A stretch of 64,000 nt of DNA from Paeniglutamicibacter sulfureus (GTDB taxonomy: Bacteria > Actinomycetota > Actinomycetes > Actinomycetales > Micrococcaceae), in the NCBI RefSeq assembly GCF_030512175.1, contig NZ_JAULBL010000001.1, positions 1,216,510-1,280,509 on the forward strand, given 5' to 3'. Made by a program: the position numbers and the translations under genes. Of this stretch, positions 15,844 to 24,007 are shown piece by piece (position 1 is the stretch's first letter; each line of letters starts with the position of its first letter). Below the pieces are notes generated by a model. That model was not told where the DNA came from. It saw only the letters and a program-made list of their open reading frames with translations, and did no database searches.

Positions 15844-17247
15844 TCAGTTTCCGCCGGCAAGCCTCCGGGCTGCCGCCACGTAGCGGTCCGTGACCATTGA
15901 CTGGGCGGCCGCGGTCACCGGGGAGCCCAAGCGGTAGATCCCCGGCGAAGGCCGCGAGACGGCCTTGAGCTCCAGGTACACCGCGCCGTCGGGCTCCAGC
16001 ACGGCGGCGAAGGATTCCTCGCCGGTCTCCGGGTGCCCGGCCAGCGTGCCATAGGCGAAACCGCGCCGAGTGGCGGACTCGATCAGCCGAACAACGCGGC
16101 AGGGAGCCTCGATGCGTGCGGCTCCCAGGCCGATTCCGAGCCGGACGCGACTGGCCAATTGGACCATCGGAGTGTCGGCGCGCACGCGCAGTCCCGCACC
16201 CTCGTGCAGCTTCCAGGACATGATCCCCGAGGCCAACGCCTCGAAGGCCGCCTGGCCCTGTCCCACGCACTCGCGCACCGCAAGGGTCCGGAATCCCGCG
16301 GGTGCCGGGACGGAGTCGGTGATTCCAGCCGCGGGGTAGTCCAGGTCGTTGAGCACTCCGAGGCGGAAAAGCCTGCGGCGTGCGGCCAGTTCCGCCGGGC
16401 CGTGCTTGGCCAGGGCCAGGCCCGCCATCCCGAGCGCCGCCTTTCCGCCGAGGCGGGCGGGCAGCGGAATCCCGGCCAGGGTCGGGCGCCGAAGCCCCAG
16501 CATCCGCCGGTGGTTTTCGGGCAGGGTGTCAACCACCGCGGCGAAGAGCAACCTGTATCCGGGCAGCACGGCGGGATCCAGCGGCGGGTTCTTCAGGAAG
16601 GAGACGACCTCGGCGACCCGGGGACCGCCGGCCAGTTCGCCGCGGGCCTCGTAGCCGGCGATGGCTTCGCGGAGTTCGGCATCGCTGCGCGGAGGGTTGG
16701 GCACTCCCATGAGTTCGCCGGCCTTGGCCCACTCGCGCACATAGGCGTCGGCCCCCTGCGGGACGGGGCCGGAAAAGATCTCGTGGCTGCGCAGGAAGGC
16801 ATCGGCGAAGGCCAGGTGCACCCATGCCGCGAGGCCGGGGTCGTTGGCCGCATACTCGCGTTCTTCCCCGGTGCCGGCGAGGTAGCTCCCGGTGACGGCT
16901 TCGTGGCGGCGGGCCACCCAAGCGCAGGCCGCGTCGGCCGCAACGGTGTCGCCGTAGGTGAGGGTGAAGATCCAGCGGATGGTGCCTGCAAGCCTGGCCA
17001 GCGGATCCGATTGGTAGTTCGAGTGTTCGGCCACCCCGGCGAGCGCCCCCGGGTGGAGGGCCTGGGTCAGCAGTGCCCGGATGCCGGCGGCGATCGGGCT
17101 CATCCCGCCGTGCACCACCCAAACCGCGGAGTCGTGCGGGAAGTACCCCGCATCATCCCCGCGGTCCAGCTCGCGTTCCCACACCGGATCGTAGTGTTCC
17201 TGGGCGGAAAAGGTCTGCTGCAGCTTGCGCCGAAGTGGCTCGAACAT
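15844..17247 (-). CDS. MpaB-family oxygenase (DUF2236) fused to DUF1990
   Basis: In this 467-residue protein, residues 1 to about 280 are the DUF2236/MpaB-like domain, with WVVHGGMSPIAAGIRALLTQALHPGALAGVAEHSNY near the N-terminus. That family includes latex-clearing b-type cytochromes and fungal MpaB; conserved His residues (LHPGALAGVAEHS, RRHEAVTGSY) fit a haem site. Residues 305-462 match DUF1990 (YPAAGITDSVPAPAGF, FAYGTLAGHPETGEESF). The fusion suggests that the DUF1990 domain binds a product or lipid substrate. The quinol-monooxygenase-like gene sits seven bases upstream, so they form an operon. Confidence 0.82.
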   Translation of the reverse strand: MFEPLRRKLQQTFSAQEHYDPVWERELDRGDDAGYFPHDSAVWVVHGGMSPIAAGIRALLTQALHPGALAGVAEHSNYQSDPLARLAGTIRWIFTLTYGDTVAADAACAWVARRHEAVTGSYLAGTGEEREYAANDPGLAAWVHLAFADAFLRSHEIFSGPVPQGADAYVREWAKAGELMGVPNPPRSDAELREAIAGYEARGELAGGPRVAEVVSFLKNPPLDPAVLPGYRLLFAAVVDTLPENHRRMLGLRRPTLAGIPLPARLGGKAALGMAGLALAKHGPAELAARRRLFRLGVLNDLDYPAAGITDSVPAPAGFRTLAVRECVGQGQAAFEALASGIMSWKLHEGAGLRVRADTPMVQLASRVRLGIGLGAARIEAPCRVVRLIESATRRGFAYGTLAGHPETGEESFAAVLEPDGAVYLELKAVSRPSPGIYRLGSPVTAAAQSMVTDRYVAAARRLAGGN

Positions 17248-17253
17248 CTCGGT

Positions 17254-17577
17254 CTAGCCGATCTGCAATTCGCCCATTTCGCCCCAGGAATCGCCCTCTA
17301 CCTTGCGTGAGATGATCTTCGGGGTGGCCACCAGGGCCGGGCGCATGGCTTCCAGACCCGCCTTGAAGTGCTCGGAGTTCACGTGTTTGCCGGCGGCATC
17401 GTCGTCCAGGAACGCTTCAACGAGCACGAACTCGCTGGGGTCTTCAACGCTGCGGGACCAGTCGAACCAGAGGTTCCCGGGCTCCTTGCGGGTGGCTTCG
17501 GTGAACGGGGTCACCAGGTCCATGAATTGGGCGGTGTAGTCGGGCTTGGTCTGGAATTTTACAACGATGAAGTACAT
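17254..17577 (-). CDS. Antibiotic biosynthesis monooxygenase-fold (ABM) protein
   Basis: This 107-residue single ABM ferredoxin-like domain resembles YgiN-type putative quinol monooxygenases. Typical features are MYFIVVKFQTKPDYTAQFM, EPGNLWFDWSRSVEDPSEFVLVEAFLDDDAAGKHVNSEHF and the C-terminal strand. Such proteins act without a metal or flavin on quinols or polyketides, or serve as small haem-binding enzymes. It starts 24 bp after the YjbR-like gene and ends 7 bp before the MpaB-DUF1990 gene, so all three may be transcribed together. Confidence 0.85.
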   Translation of the reverse strand: MYFIVVKFQTKPDYTAQFMDLVTPFTEATRKEPGNLWFDWSRSVEDPSEFVLVEAFLDDDAAGKHVNSEHFKAGLEAMRPALVATPKIISRKVEGDSWGEMGELQIG

Positions 17578-17601
17578 GCCATCCAGCCTACCGATTCCGG
17601 A

Positions 17602-17988
17602 TCATCCGCGCTCTACGAGGCCCTTCCAGCCCAACGCCGCGCGTTCGGCGGCGGGCAGCGAGGCGACAACCAGGTCGTACGAATCCTCGATCATCGCCAG
17701 CATGGTTTCCTCCTCCAGTCCCGGGACCACGGTGTTCCAGTGCTTTTTGTTCATGTGGTAACCGGGGGTGATCTGCTCGTTGGCGGCCCGCAGCTGCTCG
17801 GCGAGCGCGGGATCGCACTTGAGGTTCAAGTTCAGCTGCCCGCCGCGGTGCATCAGCAGCCCGAACATCTTGGCGCGGCCGCCCTGCTTCCCGGCAACCT
17901 TGAACACCGCCGCGTCCTCACCGAAGGGGAAGTCCTCGAAGGCGCCGGGCATCGACAGCAGCATCCCGCGCCATGATTCGTATTCCAC
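17602..17988 (-). CDS. MmcQ/YjbR family protein
   Basis: This 128-residue protein has the YjbR (PF04237) signature: WRGMLLSMPGAFEDFPFGEDAAVFKVAGK, then LNLKCDPALAEQLRAAN, GYHMNKKHWNTV and EDSYDLVVASL at the end. The fold is a CyaY-like double-wing DNA-binding type; biological roles are unestablished. It is the first gene of a short leftward cluster with the ABM and MpaB-DUF1990 genes. Confidence 0.87.
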   Translation of the reverse strand: MEYESWRGMLLSMPGAFEDFPFGEDAAVFKVAGKQGGRAKMFGLLMHRGGQLNLNLKCDPALAEQLRAANEQITPGYHMNKKHWNTVVPGLEEETMLAMIEDSYDLVVASLPAAERAALGWKGLVERG

Positions 17989-18077
17989 GTTGCCAATCCT
18001 AAGCCCGGTGGGCAGGGAATTGCCCGCCTCCCCCGGTGGTTCCCCGCCGTGGCAGGCGTGGGTTGGATCGTGTGGAA

Positions 18078-18506
18078 CTACAGGTAGGGGTACTCAATCT
18101 TCGGACAGGTGTCCATAACGACTTCCAAGCCGGCTTCCTTGGCGCGCCTGGCGGCGGCTTCGTCGATGACGCCTAGTTGCAACCACACGGCATCGGCACC
18201 CACGGCGATGGCTTGGTCAACAATGTCGCCGACCCTTTGCGAGTTCACGAAACAGTTCACAACGTTGATGTGCCCCGGGATTTCGTCCAATCGCTTGTAC
18301 CCAACGTTGCCCAGAACGCTTTCGCCGCTCAGGGACACCGGAATGATTTCCATGTCCAGCTGATCCTGCAGGAATCGAGAGACTCCCGGAGCCACACGAC
18401 TCGGGTTGTTGGTCAGTCCGACCACGGCCCACCGCGCCGGGGTTTGCAGAAGTCGACGAATCACTGCCGGGTCATTGACGTGCCGCTGGCCTTGTTCATT
18501 GCTCAT
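18078..18506 (-). CDS. CoA-binding (YccU-like) protein near metQ
   Basis: This 142-residue Rossmann-fold protein of the CoA_binding_2 type has WAVVGLTNNPSRVAPGVSRFLQ near the N-terminus, a central GYKRLDEIPGHINVVNCFVNSQRVGDIVDQAIAVGADAVWLQLG, and the ending VVMDTCPKIEY. The ATG at 18506 (MSNEQGQ) is preceded by AGGAG; an upstream ATG at 18602 would add 32 residues that look untranslated and overlap a hairpin. A paralogue follows metY at 53369, so both copies of this poorly understood protein lie beside sulfur-amino-acid genes. It may be separately transcribed from metQ because of the hairpin at 18569-18603. Confidence 0.85.
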   Translation of the reverse strand: MSNEQGQRHVNDPAVIRRLLQTPARWAVVGLTNNPSRVAPGVSRFLQDQLDMEIIPVSLSGESVLGNVGYKRLDEIPGHINVVNCFVNSQRVGDIVDQAIAVGADAVWLQLGVIDEAAARRAKEAGLEVVMDTCPKIEYPYL

Positions 18507-18568
18507 GCTCCTAACGCTACCGCGACAGTACGGGGCCCGCACCGTAGGAATATTCTGCGCCCGGATCC

Positions 18569-18603
18569 AATGTTCGGAATGAATGGAAATCATGCCGAAC
18601 ATT
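18569..18603 (-). terminator. Hairpin downstream of the metNI-metQ operon
   Basis: AATGTTCGG (18569-18577) pairs perfectly with CCGAACATT (18595-18603) around a 17-base loop, 23 bp after the last metQ stop. It is a plausible weak terminator of the leftward operon. No clear T tract follows. Confidence 0.5.
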
Positions 18604-18625
18604 CTGGGAATGGTGCGTGACGGTC

Positions 18626-19501
18626 TCAGCTATCCCAGGTCTTGCGGTCGGCAACGGGATCGCGGTCCCAAGGAGTTGGGAGCACGCCGTCAATGTACTC
18701 CTTAAACCACGTGCGAACCTCATCCGATTGGTAGGCATTTTGCAAGGCCTTGCCTTTCTCAGTTTCGGCGAATCCAGGCTTGGCAGCTACGACGCAGATA
18801 AATGGCAGCGCGTCGGCATCCTCTTCAAAGAGCAGCGCATCCTGTGGCGTGAGGCCCAGCTCTGCGCCAAGCCGTACGAATAGGAAGCCTGCGTCAACGT
18901 CTGGCAGGGTCTTGGAGAGCGACTGCTGGTCGACTTCCGTGAAGGAAATGCCCTTCGGATTTTCCAAGATGTCATTCTGGGAGAGATGGATCACGCTCTT
19001 GTTTTCGTCAACCTTGAGGACCCCTGCCTTGGCCAGCAGCGCCAGTGCACGCCCATTGTTGGCCGGGTCGACGGGAATGGCGATCTTGGCACCCTGTGGC
19101 AATTCATCGATGGTCTTGTGCTTCTGGGAATACAGTCCACCGGGCGATCCATACATGTAGAAAGCCGTTTCAACGTCGATGTCCTTATCCTTGGTGAACT
19201 GAGCGAGATAAGATGCGTGCTGGAAATAGTTGGCATCGTATTCACCGTTCGCTACGGCAAGGTTCGGCTGGACGATGTCAGTGACATACTTGACCTGAAC
19301 TTCCCAGCCCTCGGATTCCAGAACCTTCTGGGCAATTTTGGTCGGTTCCTGATAAGGGGCCGATTCGGTGACGATGAGTTTGATGGTCATGTTCTCTGCC
19401 CCCGTGGCAGCATTCCCGGTAAGGCCACAGCCTGTCAACACGGCAAGACCGGTTAAGGCGCTTATGCCCAGGGATCCTTTGATAAAGGTGCGTCGTTCCA
19501 T
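18626..19501 (-). CDS. metQ: MetQ-type substrate-binding lipoprotein (copy 1)
   Basis: This 291-residue extracytoplasmic binding protein of the MetQ/NlpA family would feed D/L-methionine or a related sulfur compound to MetN-MetI. MERRTFIKG is followed by a hydrophobic signal and lipobox LTGC (Cys near residue 25). Family blocks include IKLIVTESAPYQEPTKIAQKVL, DANYFQHASYLAQF, AFYMYGSPGGLYSQKHK, AIPVDPANNGRALALLAKAGVL and DVDAGFLFVR. The start at 19501 is preceded by AGGAG; the open frame extends upstream but without a signal peptide. It is last in the riboswitch-controlled operon, 65 bp after its paralogue, and the two appear roughly 70% identical. Different ligand specificity is possible. Confidence 0.92.
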   Translation of the reverse strand: MERRTFIKGSLGISALTGLAVLTGCGLTGNAATGAENMTIKLIVTESAPYQEPTKIAQKVLESEGWEVQVKYVTDIVQPNLAVANGEYDANYFQHASYLAQFTKDKDIDVETAFYMYGSPGGLYSQKHKTIDELPQGAKIAIPVDPANNGRALALLAKAGVLKVDENKSVIHLSQNDILENPKGISFTEVDQQSLSKTLPDVDAGFLFVRLGAELGLTPQDALLFEEDADALPFICVVAAKPGFAETEKGKALQNAYQSDEVRTWFKEYIDGVLPTPWDRDPVADRKTWDS

Positions 19502-19566
19502 TGCCAATTCTCCTAACTCTGCCGAGGCCCGCACACCCCAGGTCTGCGTGCTACACGACGGTTTAC

Positions 19567-20439
19567 TTAGACGTTCCAGGCTTTTAGATCCGCTGCGGGA
19601 TCTCGGTCCCACGGAGTGGGCAACGCACCGTTGAGGTAGCCCTCGAACCACTCACGGACCTCGTCCGAGTGATAAGCCGCTTCAAGCGCCTTACCCTTTT
19701 CAGTAGCTGAAAAACCCGGTTTGGCCGCAACAAGATTGATGAACGGAAGTGCGTCCTCTTCCTTTTCAAAGAGAAGGGCATCCTCCGGATTAAGTCCGAT
19801 CTCTGCGCCGAGGCGAACGAAAAGGAAGCCCGCGTCAACATCCGGCAGAGTCTTGGATAACGACTGCTGATCGACTTCGACAAAATTGAATTTTCGCGGG
19901 TTCTCCAAGATGTCGGCCTGTGAAAGGTGAATCAGGTTCTTCCCCTCGGTCAGCTTCAACAGTCCGGCCGTCTGCAAAAGGGCCAGAGCTCGTCCGTTGT
20001 TGGACGGATCCACGGGAATCGCGATCTTGGCACCTTCGGGAAGGTCACCGATTTTCTTGTGTTTCGCCGAGTACACACCCGCTGGTGATCCGTACATGTA
20101 GAACGCGGTTTCCAGCTCAAGGTTCTTGTCGGTGGTGAATTGCTCAAGATAGGCGGCATGCTGAAAGTAGTTCGCATCGAATTCGCCATTGGCCACGGCG
20201 AAGTTCGGCTGGACGATATCGGTGACGTATTTGGCTTCAACCTTCCAGCCTTGGGACTCCAGGATTTTTTGGGCGATTTTAGTCGGTTCCTGCGTTGGGG
20301 CCGACTCGGTGACAATCAACTTAATGGTTTTGTTGTTGCCGGTCGCGGCGGTTGAAGCCCCGCCGGTTAGTCCACACGCGGTAAGCGAGGCGAATGCACC
20401 GAGACCAAGTGCTCCGGCAAGGAAAGTACGACGCTGCAT
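19567..20439 (-). CDS. metQ: MetQ-type substrate-binding lipoprotein (copy 2)
   Basis: This 290-residue MetQ/NlpA-family lipoprotein starts MQRRTFLAGALGLGAFA, with lipobox LTAC. The blocks are the same as in the neighbouring copy, with substitutions such as SAPTQEPTKIAQKIL, DANYFQHAAYLEQF and NPEDALLFEKEEDALPF. An AGGAG site sits just before ATG 20439. It follows the DszC/SfnB-type gene by 88 bp in an operon headed by metN. Two binding proteins sharing one MetNI pair suggest an extended substrate range, for instance methionine plus an oxidised or alkylated sulfur compound. Confidence 0.92.
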   Translation of the reverse strand: MQRRTFLAGALGLGAFASLTACGLTGGASTAATGNNKTIKLIVTESAPTQEPTKIAQKILESQGWKVEAKYVTDIVQPNFAVANGEFDANYFQHAAYLEQFTTDKNLELETAFYMYGSPAGVYSAKHKKIGDLPEGAKIAIPVDPSNNGRALALLQTAGLLKLTEGKNLIHLSQADILENPRKFNFVEVDQQSLSKTLPDVDAGFLFVRLGAEIGLNPEDALLFEKEEDALPFINLVAAKPGFSATEKGKALEAAYHSDEVREWFEGYLNGALPTPWDRDPAADLKAWNV

Positions 20440-20527
20440 GATGCTTCTCCTGAAATATTTGCAATGATTTGGTGGCCGATGAAGATCCGACGGTTCTTCA
20501 TGGGTAATAGTTCTGCTGAGGCGGACG

Positions 20528-21793
20528 TTATGTGATGGACGGAACCGTCGTCGCATCGCCAATGGCGTTAAGACCCTCCGGGAGGGTTCCGTTGATGAAG
20601 TAGTCACCAATCGCTCGGGCACGGAATGCGATTGGATTGTGCGTTGCCACAGTCTGCGCGTTCCGCCAGTGGCGGTCCAATCCCTTTGAGGTGCTGGTAG
20701 CCGAGGCTCCCCCGGTTTCGAAGAGTTGCTGCGCAGCGCCGATCGCCAACTCCGGAACAGAGACTTGCGCTTGTTCCACGGCCAATTCAGCCAGATGCCC
20801 TTCAAACGTCGTTGGGCGATGACCGTTTTCATCTGGTTCCTGCCCAACAGCCGCATCAATGGCGATATCAAGGGTTCGCGCCGCAGCCAGCACGGTGGCC
20901 TCTGCTGTAAACGCTTTCGTGGCGATGCGGCCAACGGTTTCCTGGATCAGGGGATCGTTCCTGAAGGGCAATCCCGATCCGGTGTTGAAGGTGCGGGCCC
21001 GTTTGGCGACCGACTGCGCCGCATCATCCCGGGCAGCGCGGGCGATGCCTGCGAGCACCGCCAGCAACACCAATTGGAAGAACGACGCTTCGTGGGTTGC
21101 TTCCGCGCCGCTGGCCTCGCGGCCAAATATGTCGACGGCATCCACGTGGACGTTCTCAAAAATAGTGGTGCCCGTGCCGGTCAGCCGTTGGCCAAAACCA
21201 TCCCAGTCATCGATGACTTTCACGCCGGCTGCCTTGGTTTCAACGACCGCAAACACACGTCCCGGCTTTCCCTGAAGGGCTGCTGAAACGCGCGTGTAGT
21301 CGGAAAAAATGGTGCCCGTGGTGTAGAACTTTTCACCGTTTAACACCCACGCCTCATTCTCGTAGGACAGCACCGTGTTGAGCTGGCCGAGCGCATTTCC
21401 GCCGCGTTCGGTGGATGCATTTCCAACAGTTTTTCCGGCGGCCGCGAGTTCATACCAACTTCGTCGGATGGGCTCGTCCTGCCACTGCAGGGACTCCACG
21501 AAGCCAAAGTGTGATCGATACAAATGGGCAACGTTCGAATCCGCGGCTGCCAGATCAATGAGAAGGCGCGCAAAGGTTTCGATACTGACGCCCGCGCCAC
21601 CGTACGCCTGGGGTACCCGCAGCGCTCCAAACCCCGCTTCATCCAGCCACGCGACTTGTTTGAATGGGAGGATGCGTTTGAGATCACGTTCCCGGGAGCC
21701 TTCGGCAATCCGCGAAAAGAGTTCGGCAAATCGCGCGCGTTGGGTCGAATAATCGGCGGCAACAATTTCGGATGCCTTCAAAGTAATGGTCAT
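20528..21793 (-). CDS. DszC/SfnB-type acyl-CoA-dehydrogenase-fold flavin monooxygenase (copy 1)
   Basis: This 421-residue protein of the acyl-CoA dehydrogenase fold falls in the branch that uses reduced flavin and O2 (DszC, SfnB). Blocks include GFGALRVPQAYGGAGVSIETFARLL, DSNVAHLYRSHFGFVE, STERGGNALGQLNT, WVLNGEKFYTTGTIFSDY and LDRHWRNAQTVATHNPIAFRARAIGDYFING near the C-terminus; the Arg/His-rich end is typical of DszC-like enzymes. A role in oxidising organosulfur compounds for sulfur assimilation is supported by the SAM-riboswitch operon and the DszA-type partner 12 bp upstream. The actual substrate is unknown. A close paralogue lies at 39429. Confidence 0.88.
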   Translation of the reverse strand: MTITLKASEIVAADYSTQRARFAELFSRIAEGSRERDLKRILPFKQVAWLDEAGFGALRVPQAYGGAGVSIETFARLLIDLAAADSNVAHLYRSHFGFVESLQWQDEPIRRSWYELAAAGKTVGNASTERGGNALGQLNTVLSYENEAWVLNGEKFYTTGTIFSDYTRVSAALQGKPGRVFAVVETKAAGVKVIDDWDGFGQRLTGTGTTIFENVHVDAVDIFGREASGAEATHEASFFQLVLLAVLAGIARAARDDAAQSVAKRARTFNTGSGLPFRNDPLIQETVGRIATKAFTAEATVLAAARTLDIAIDAAVGQEPDENGHRPTTFEGHLAELAVEQAQVSVPELAIGAAQQLFETGGASATSTSKGLDRHWRNAQTVATHNPIAFRARAIGDYFINGTLPEGLNAIGDATTVPSIT

Positions 21794-21805
21794 GCTGGAT
21801 GCCTT

Positions 21806-23224
21806 TCAGGAACTTGCTGTGACCGCGGCGAGATTTTCATTGGCTGCCGAGAATTGGGTGAAGGCTCCGCGGAAAGCGGCTGCCGGGTGTGAGGCCTCGA
21901 GCGTCGCTTGTCGCCCAAAGACCTTCTCGCGCAAAGTGCCTGGCGCATATTCGGTTTGGGCAAGGCCGCGGGCTCGCAATTCGGGCACCACACCCTCGAT
22001 GAAATCCGTGTAGGAGCCAGGCAGAATCTGGTTGATGATGTTGATGCCGTCGGTTCCTGCGTCCTGCCACAGTTCGAGCTGATCAACGATTTGTTCAGGG
22101 GTCCCGGAGATCTGCATGGACTTCGCCCGGTACCGGGCGAGATCGGCAATCGTGGGGTTTCCTCCCGGAACCGAAGCGCGAATGGCTTCAAGCACACCCT
22201 TTCCGCCCTCTGTATCGATTTCACCAAGTCGGGTGTCCAATGGCCTGCCGCCGAGGTCAATACCGAGCCCTCCGCCTATGTGCGCAACCACGGCGTCCAG
22301 GTCGAGATACTCGTCATAGTCAGCTTGCTTGCGCAAGACCTCTGCTTCTGTACTTCCCACTACGAAGGAGAGTCCGGCAAAGATTTTCACATCGGATGCT
22401 TCGCGCCCGGCGTCAACTGCCAGTTTCCGAATGACCTCAGAGTTCTTGCGAACGTTTTCGGGGTTCGGCGCGAAAAGGAAGGTGGCTTCCGCGTTGGCGG
22501 CCGCGAACGATCTGCCACGTGGAGAACTCCCGGCTTGAAAAAGAAAGGGGGTTCGCTGCGGGCTGGGTGAAGACAAGTGCGGGCCGTCAATTGAGTAGCG
22601 TTCTCCCCGATGGTAGATCTTGTTCACCAAGGCCGGATCAGCGTGGATTCCTGCAATTTTGTCGGCCAGCAACGCGCCGTCTTCCCACGAGCCTTCCCAC
22701 AGCTTGAACGCAGCCTGAACGTATTCTTCGGCCCAGTCATAGCGGTCTGCGTGTTTGGCTAGCCCGTCAGCCCCAAAGTTGCGGTGTGAATTCTCCAGCA
22801 CGCTTGTCACGATGTTCCAGGCAACTCGACCGCTGCTCAGGTGATCGAGCGTCGAGAGCTGACGTGCCAACTGGAAGGGATCGGACTGGATTACCGAGGA
22901 CGTGAAGGCCAGGCCGATTTCTTCGGTCACTCCTGCCAGGGCCGAAGCAAGCACTAGCGGGTCATTGGACGGCACCTGCAGTCCGCGCTTGATGTGCGAT
23001 GCCCAGCCCCCGTCGTGGTCGCCGTAGAGCCCAACAACATCCGCAAGGAAGATTGCATCGAACCTTGCGGCTTCCAGGTCCTTGGCCAGATCCACCCAGA
23101 GCTTGAGCTCGTTGAAGCGATGTTGTTGTGCCTCGGGGTGGCGCCATTGGCCACCAAGGATGTGGCTGGTGGTGTTCATCAGGAAGGCGCTCAACAGCAG
23201 GCGCGGTCGCCGTGAAGTACTCAT
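21806..23224 (-). CDS. NtaA/SnaA/DszA-type FMN-dependent monooxygenase (copy 1)
   Basis: This 472-residue bacterial-luciferase-fold protein belongs to the NtaA/SnaA/DszA/SoxA group. These enzymes use FMNH2 and O2 to open C-N or C-S bonds. Visible family blocks are FDAIFLADVVGLYGDHDGGW, DPLVLASALAGVTEEIGLAFTSS, ARQLSTLDHLSSGRVAWNIVTS and SPSPQRTPFLFQAGSSPRGRSFAA, with the C-terminal REKVFGR. I take ATG 23224, nine bases after GGAGAG; a farther upstream ATG at 23260 is less likely. Sitting between metI and a DszC-type gene, it probably cleaves a C-S bond of a compound imported by MetNIQ. It needs a separate flavin reductase, and none lies nearby. Confidence 0.9.
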   Translation of the reverse strand: MSTSRRPRLLLSAFLMNTTSHILGGQWRHPEAQQHRFNELKLWVDLAKDLEAARFDAIFLADVVGLYGDHDGGWASHIKRGLQVPSNDPLVLASALAGVTEEIGLAFTSSVIQSDPFQLARQLSTLDHLSSGRVAWNIVTSVLENSHRNFGADGLAKHADRYDWAEEYVQAAFKLWEGSWEDGALLADKIAGIHADPALVNKIYHRGERYSIDGPHLSSPSPQRTPFLFQAGSSPRGRSFAAANAEATFLFAPNPENVRKNSEVIRKLAVDAGREASDVKIFAGLSFVVGSTEAEVLRKQADYDEYLDLDAVVAHIGGGLGIDLGGRPLDTRLGEIDTEGGKGVLEAIRASVPGGNPTIADLARYRAKSMQISGTPEQIVDQLELWQDAGTDGINIINQILPGSYTDFIEGVVPELRARGLAQTEYAPGTLREKVFGRQATLEASHPAAAFRGAFTQFSAANENLAAVTASS

Positions 23225-23272
23225 GGTTGGGGTCTCTCCAAAAGAAGCAGGTCGGTTCAAGAAGGGCGATGG

Positions 23273-24007
23273 TTACTGCCGCTTGTCCAGACGGGATGCG
23301 ATGCGGGTGCCCGAGATCTGCACAATTTGGACCATCAGAATCATCAGCACGATGGCGACGACCATCATGCCTGTTTCATATCGGTAGTAGCCATAACGGA
23401 TGGCAAAGTCACCGATGCCTCCCCCGCCGACCAGTCCCGCCATTGCCGAATAACTGATGAAACTCACCGTCATGATCGTGATCGAACCAATCAGTGCAGG
23501 CTTCCCTTCCACTAGCAACACGTCGCGGACGATCTGGCCGCGGGTCGCACCCATGGCCCGTGCAGCTTCAACGACGCCGCTGCCGAGCTGCGTGAGATTC
23601 TGTTCAACGAAGCGTGCAAAGTAGGGAATCGCGTTGATCGTCAGCGGGACAATCACGGCTGCCGTACCGATGGTTGTTCCAACGACGAACCGGGTGAAAG
23701 GAATGATCGCGATCAGCAAGATCAGGAACGGAAAGGACCGCATGGTGTTGACGAAACCATCGACAATGCGATGCAGCTTCGGCCGGGGTCGGAGGCCTTG
23801 GGGGGCCATTGAATAGAGCCAAATACCCAAGGGCGTTCCCACCAGGATCGCGATGGGGATGGACACGACGAGCATGGCCAAGGTCTGGCCGATTGCCGCG
23901 GCAATTTCAGGCCAAAGCTCGATAACGCGGTTGAGGTCGAAGGCCGCTGCACCGCTGCCGTTGGTGGAGGAAGCAGGCACGCTGACGGCCGCAGCAAACT
24001 TAGACAA
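23273..24007 (-). CDS. metI: Methionine-type ABC transporter permease MetI
   Basis: This 244-residue membrane permease of the MetI family has five or so hydrophobic segments. It shows the binding-protein-dependent permease loop EAARAMGATRGQIVRDVLLVEGKPALI, which contacts the ATPase. Other family marks are TMRSFPFLILLIAIIPFTR, GTAAVIVPLTINAIPYFARFVE and SAMAGLVGGGGIGDFAIRYGYYRYETGMM. The N-terminus carries an extra Ser/Ala-rich stretch of about 25 residues. It overlaps metN by eight bases and is followed by the monooxygenase gene after 48 bp. Confidence 0.95.
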   Translation of the reverse strand: MSKFAAAVSVPASSTNGSGAAAFDLNRVIELWPEIAAAIGQTLAMLVVSIPIAILVGTPLGIWLYSMAPQGLRPRPKLHRIVDGFVNTMRSFPFLILLIAIIPFTRFVVGTTIGTAAVIVPLTINAIPYFARFVEQNLTQLGSGVVEAARAMGATRGQIVRDVLLVEGKPALIGSITIMTVSFISYSAMAGLVGGGGIGDFAIRYGYYRYETGMMVVAIVLMILMVQIVQISGTRIASRLDKRQ

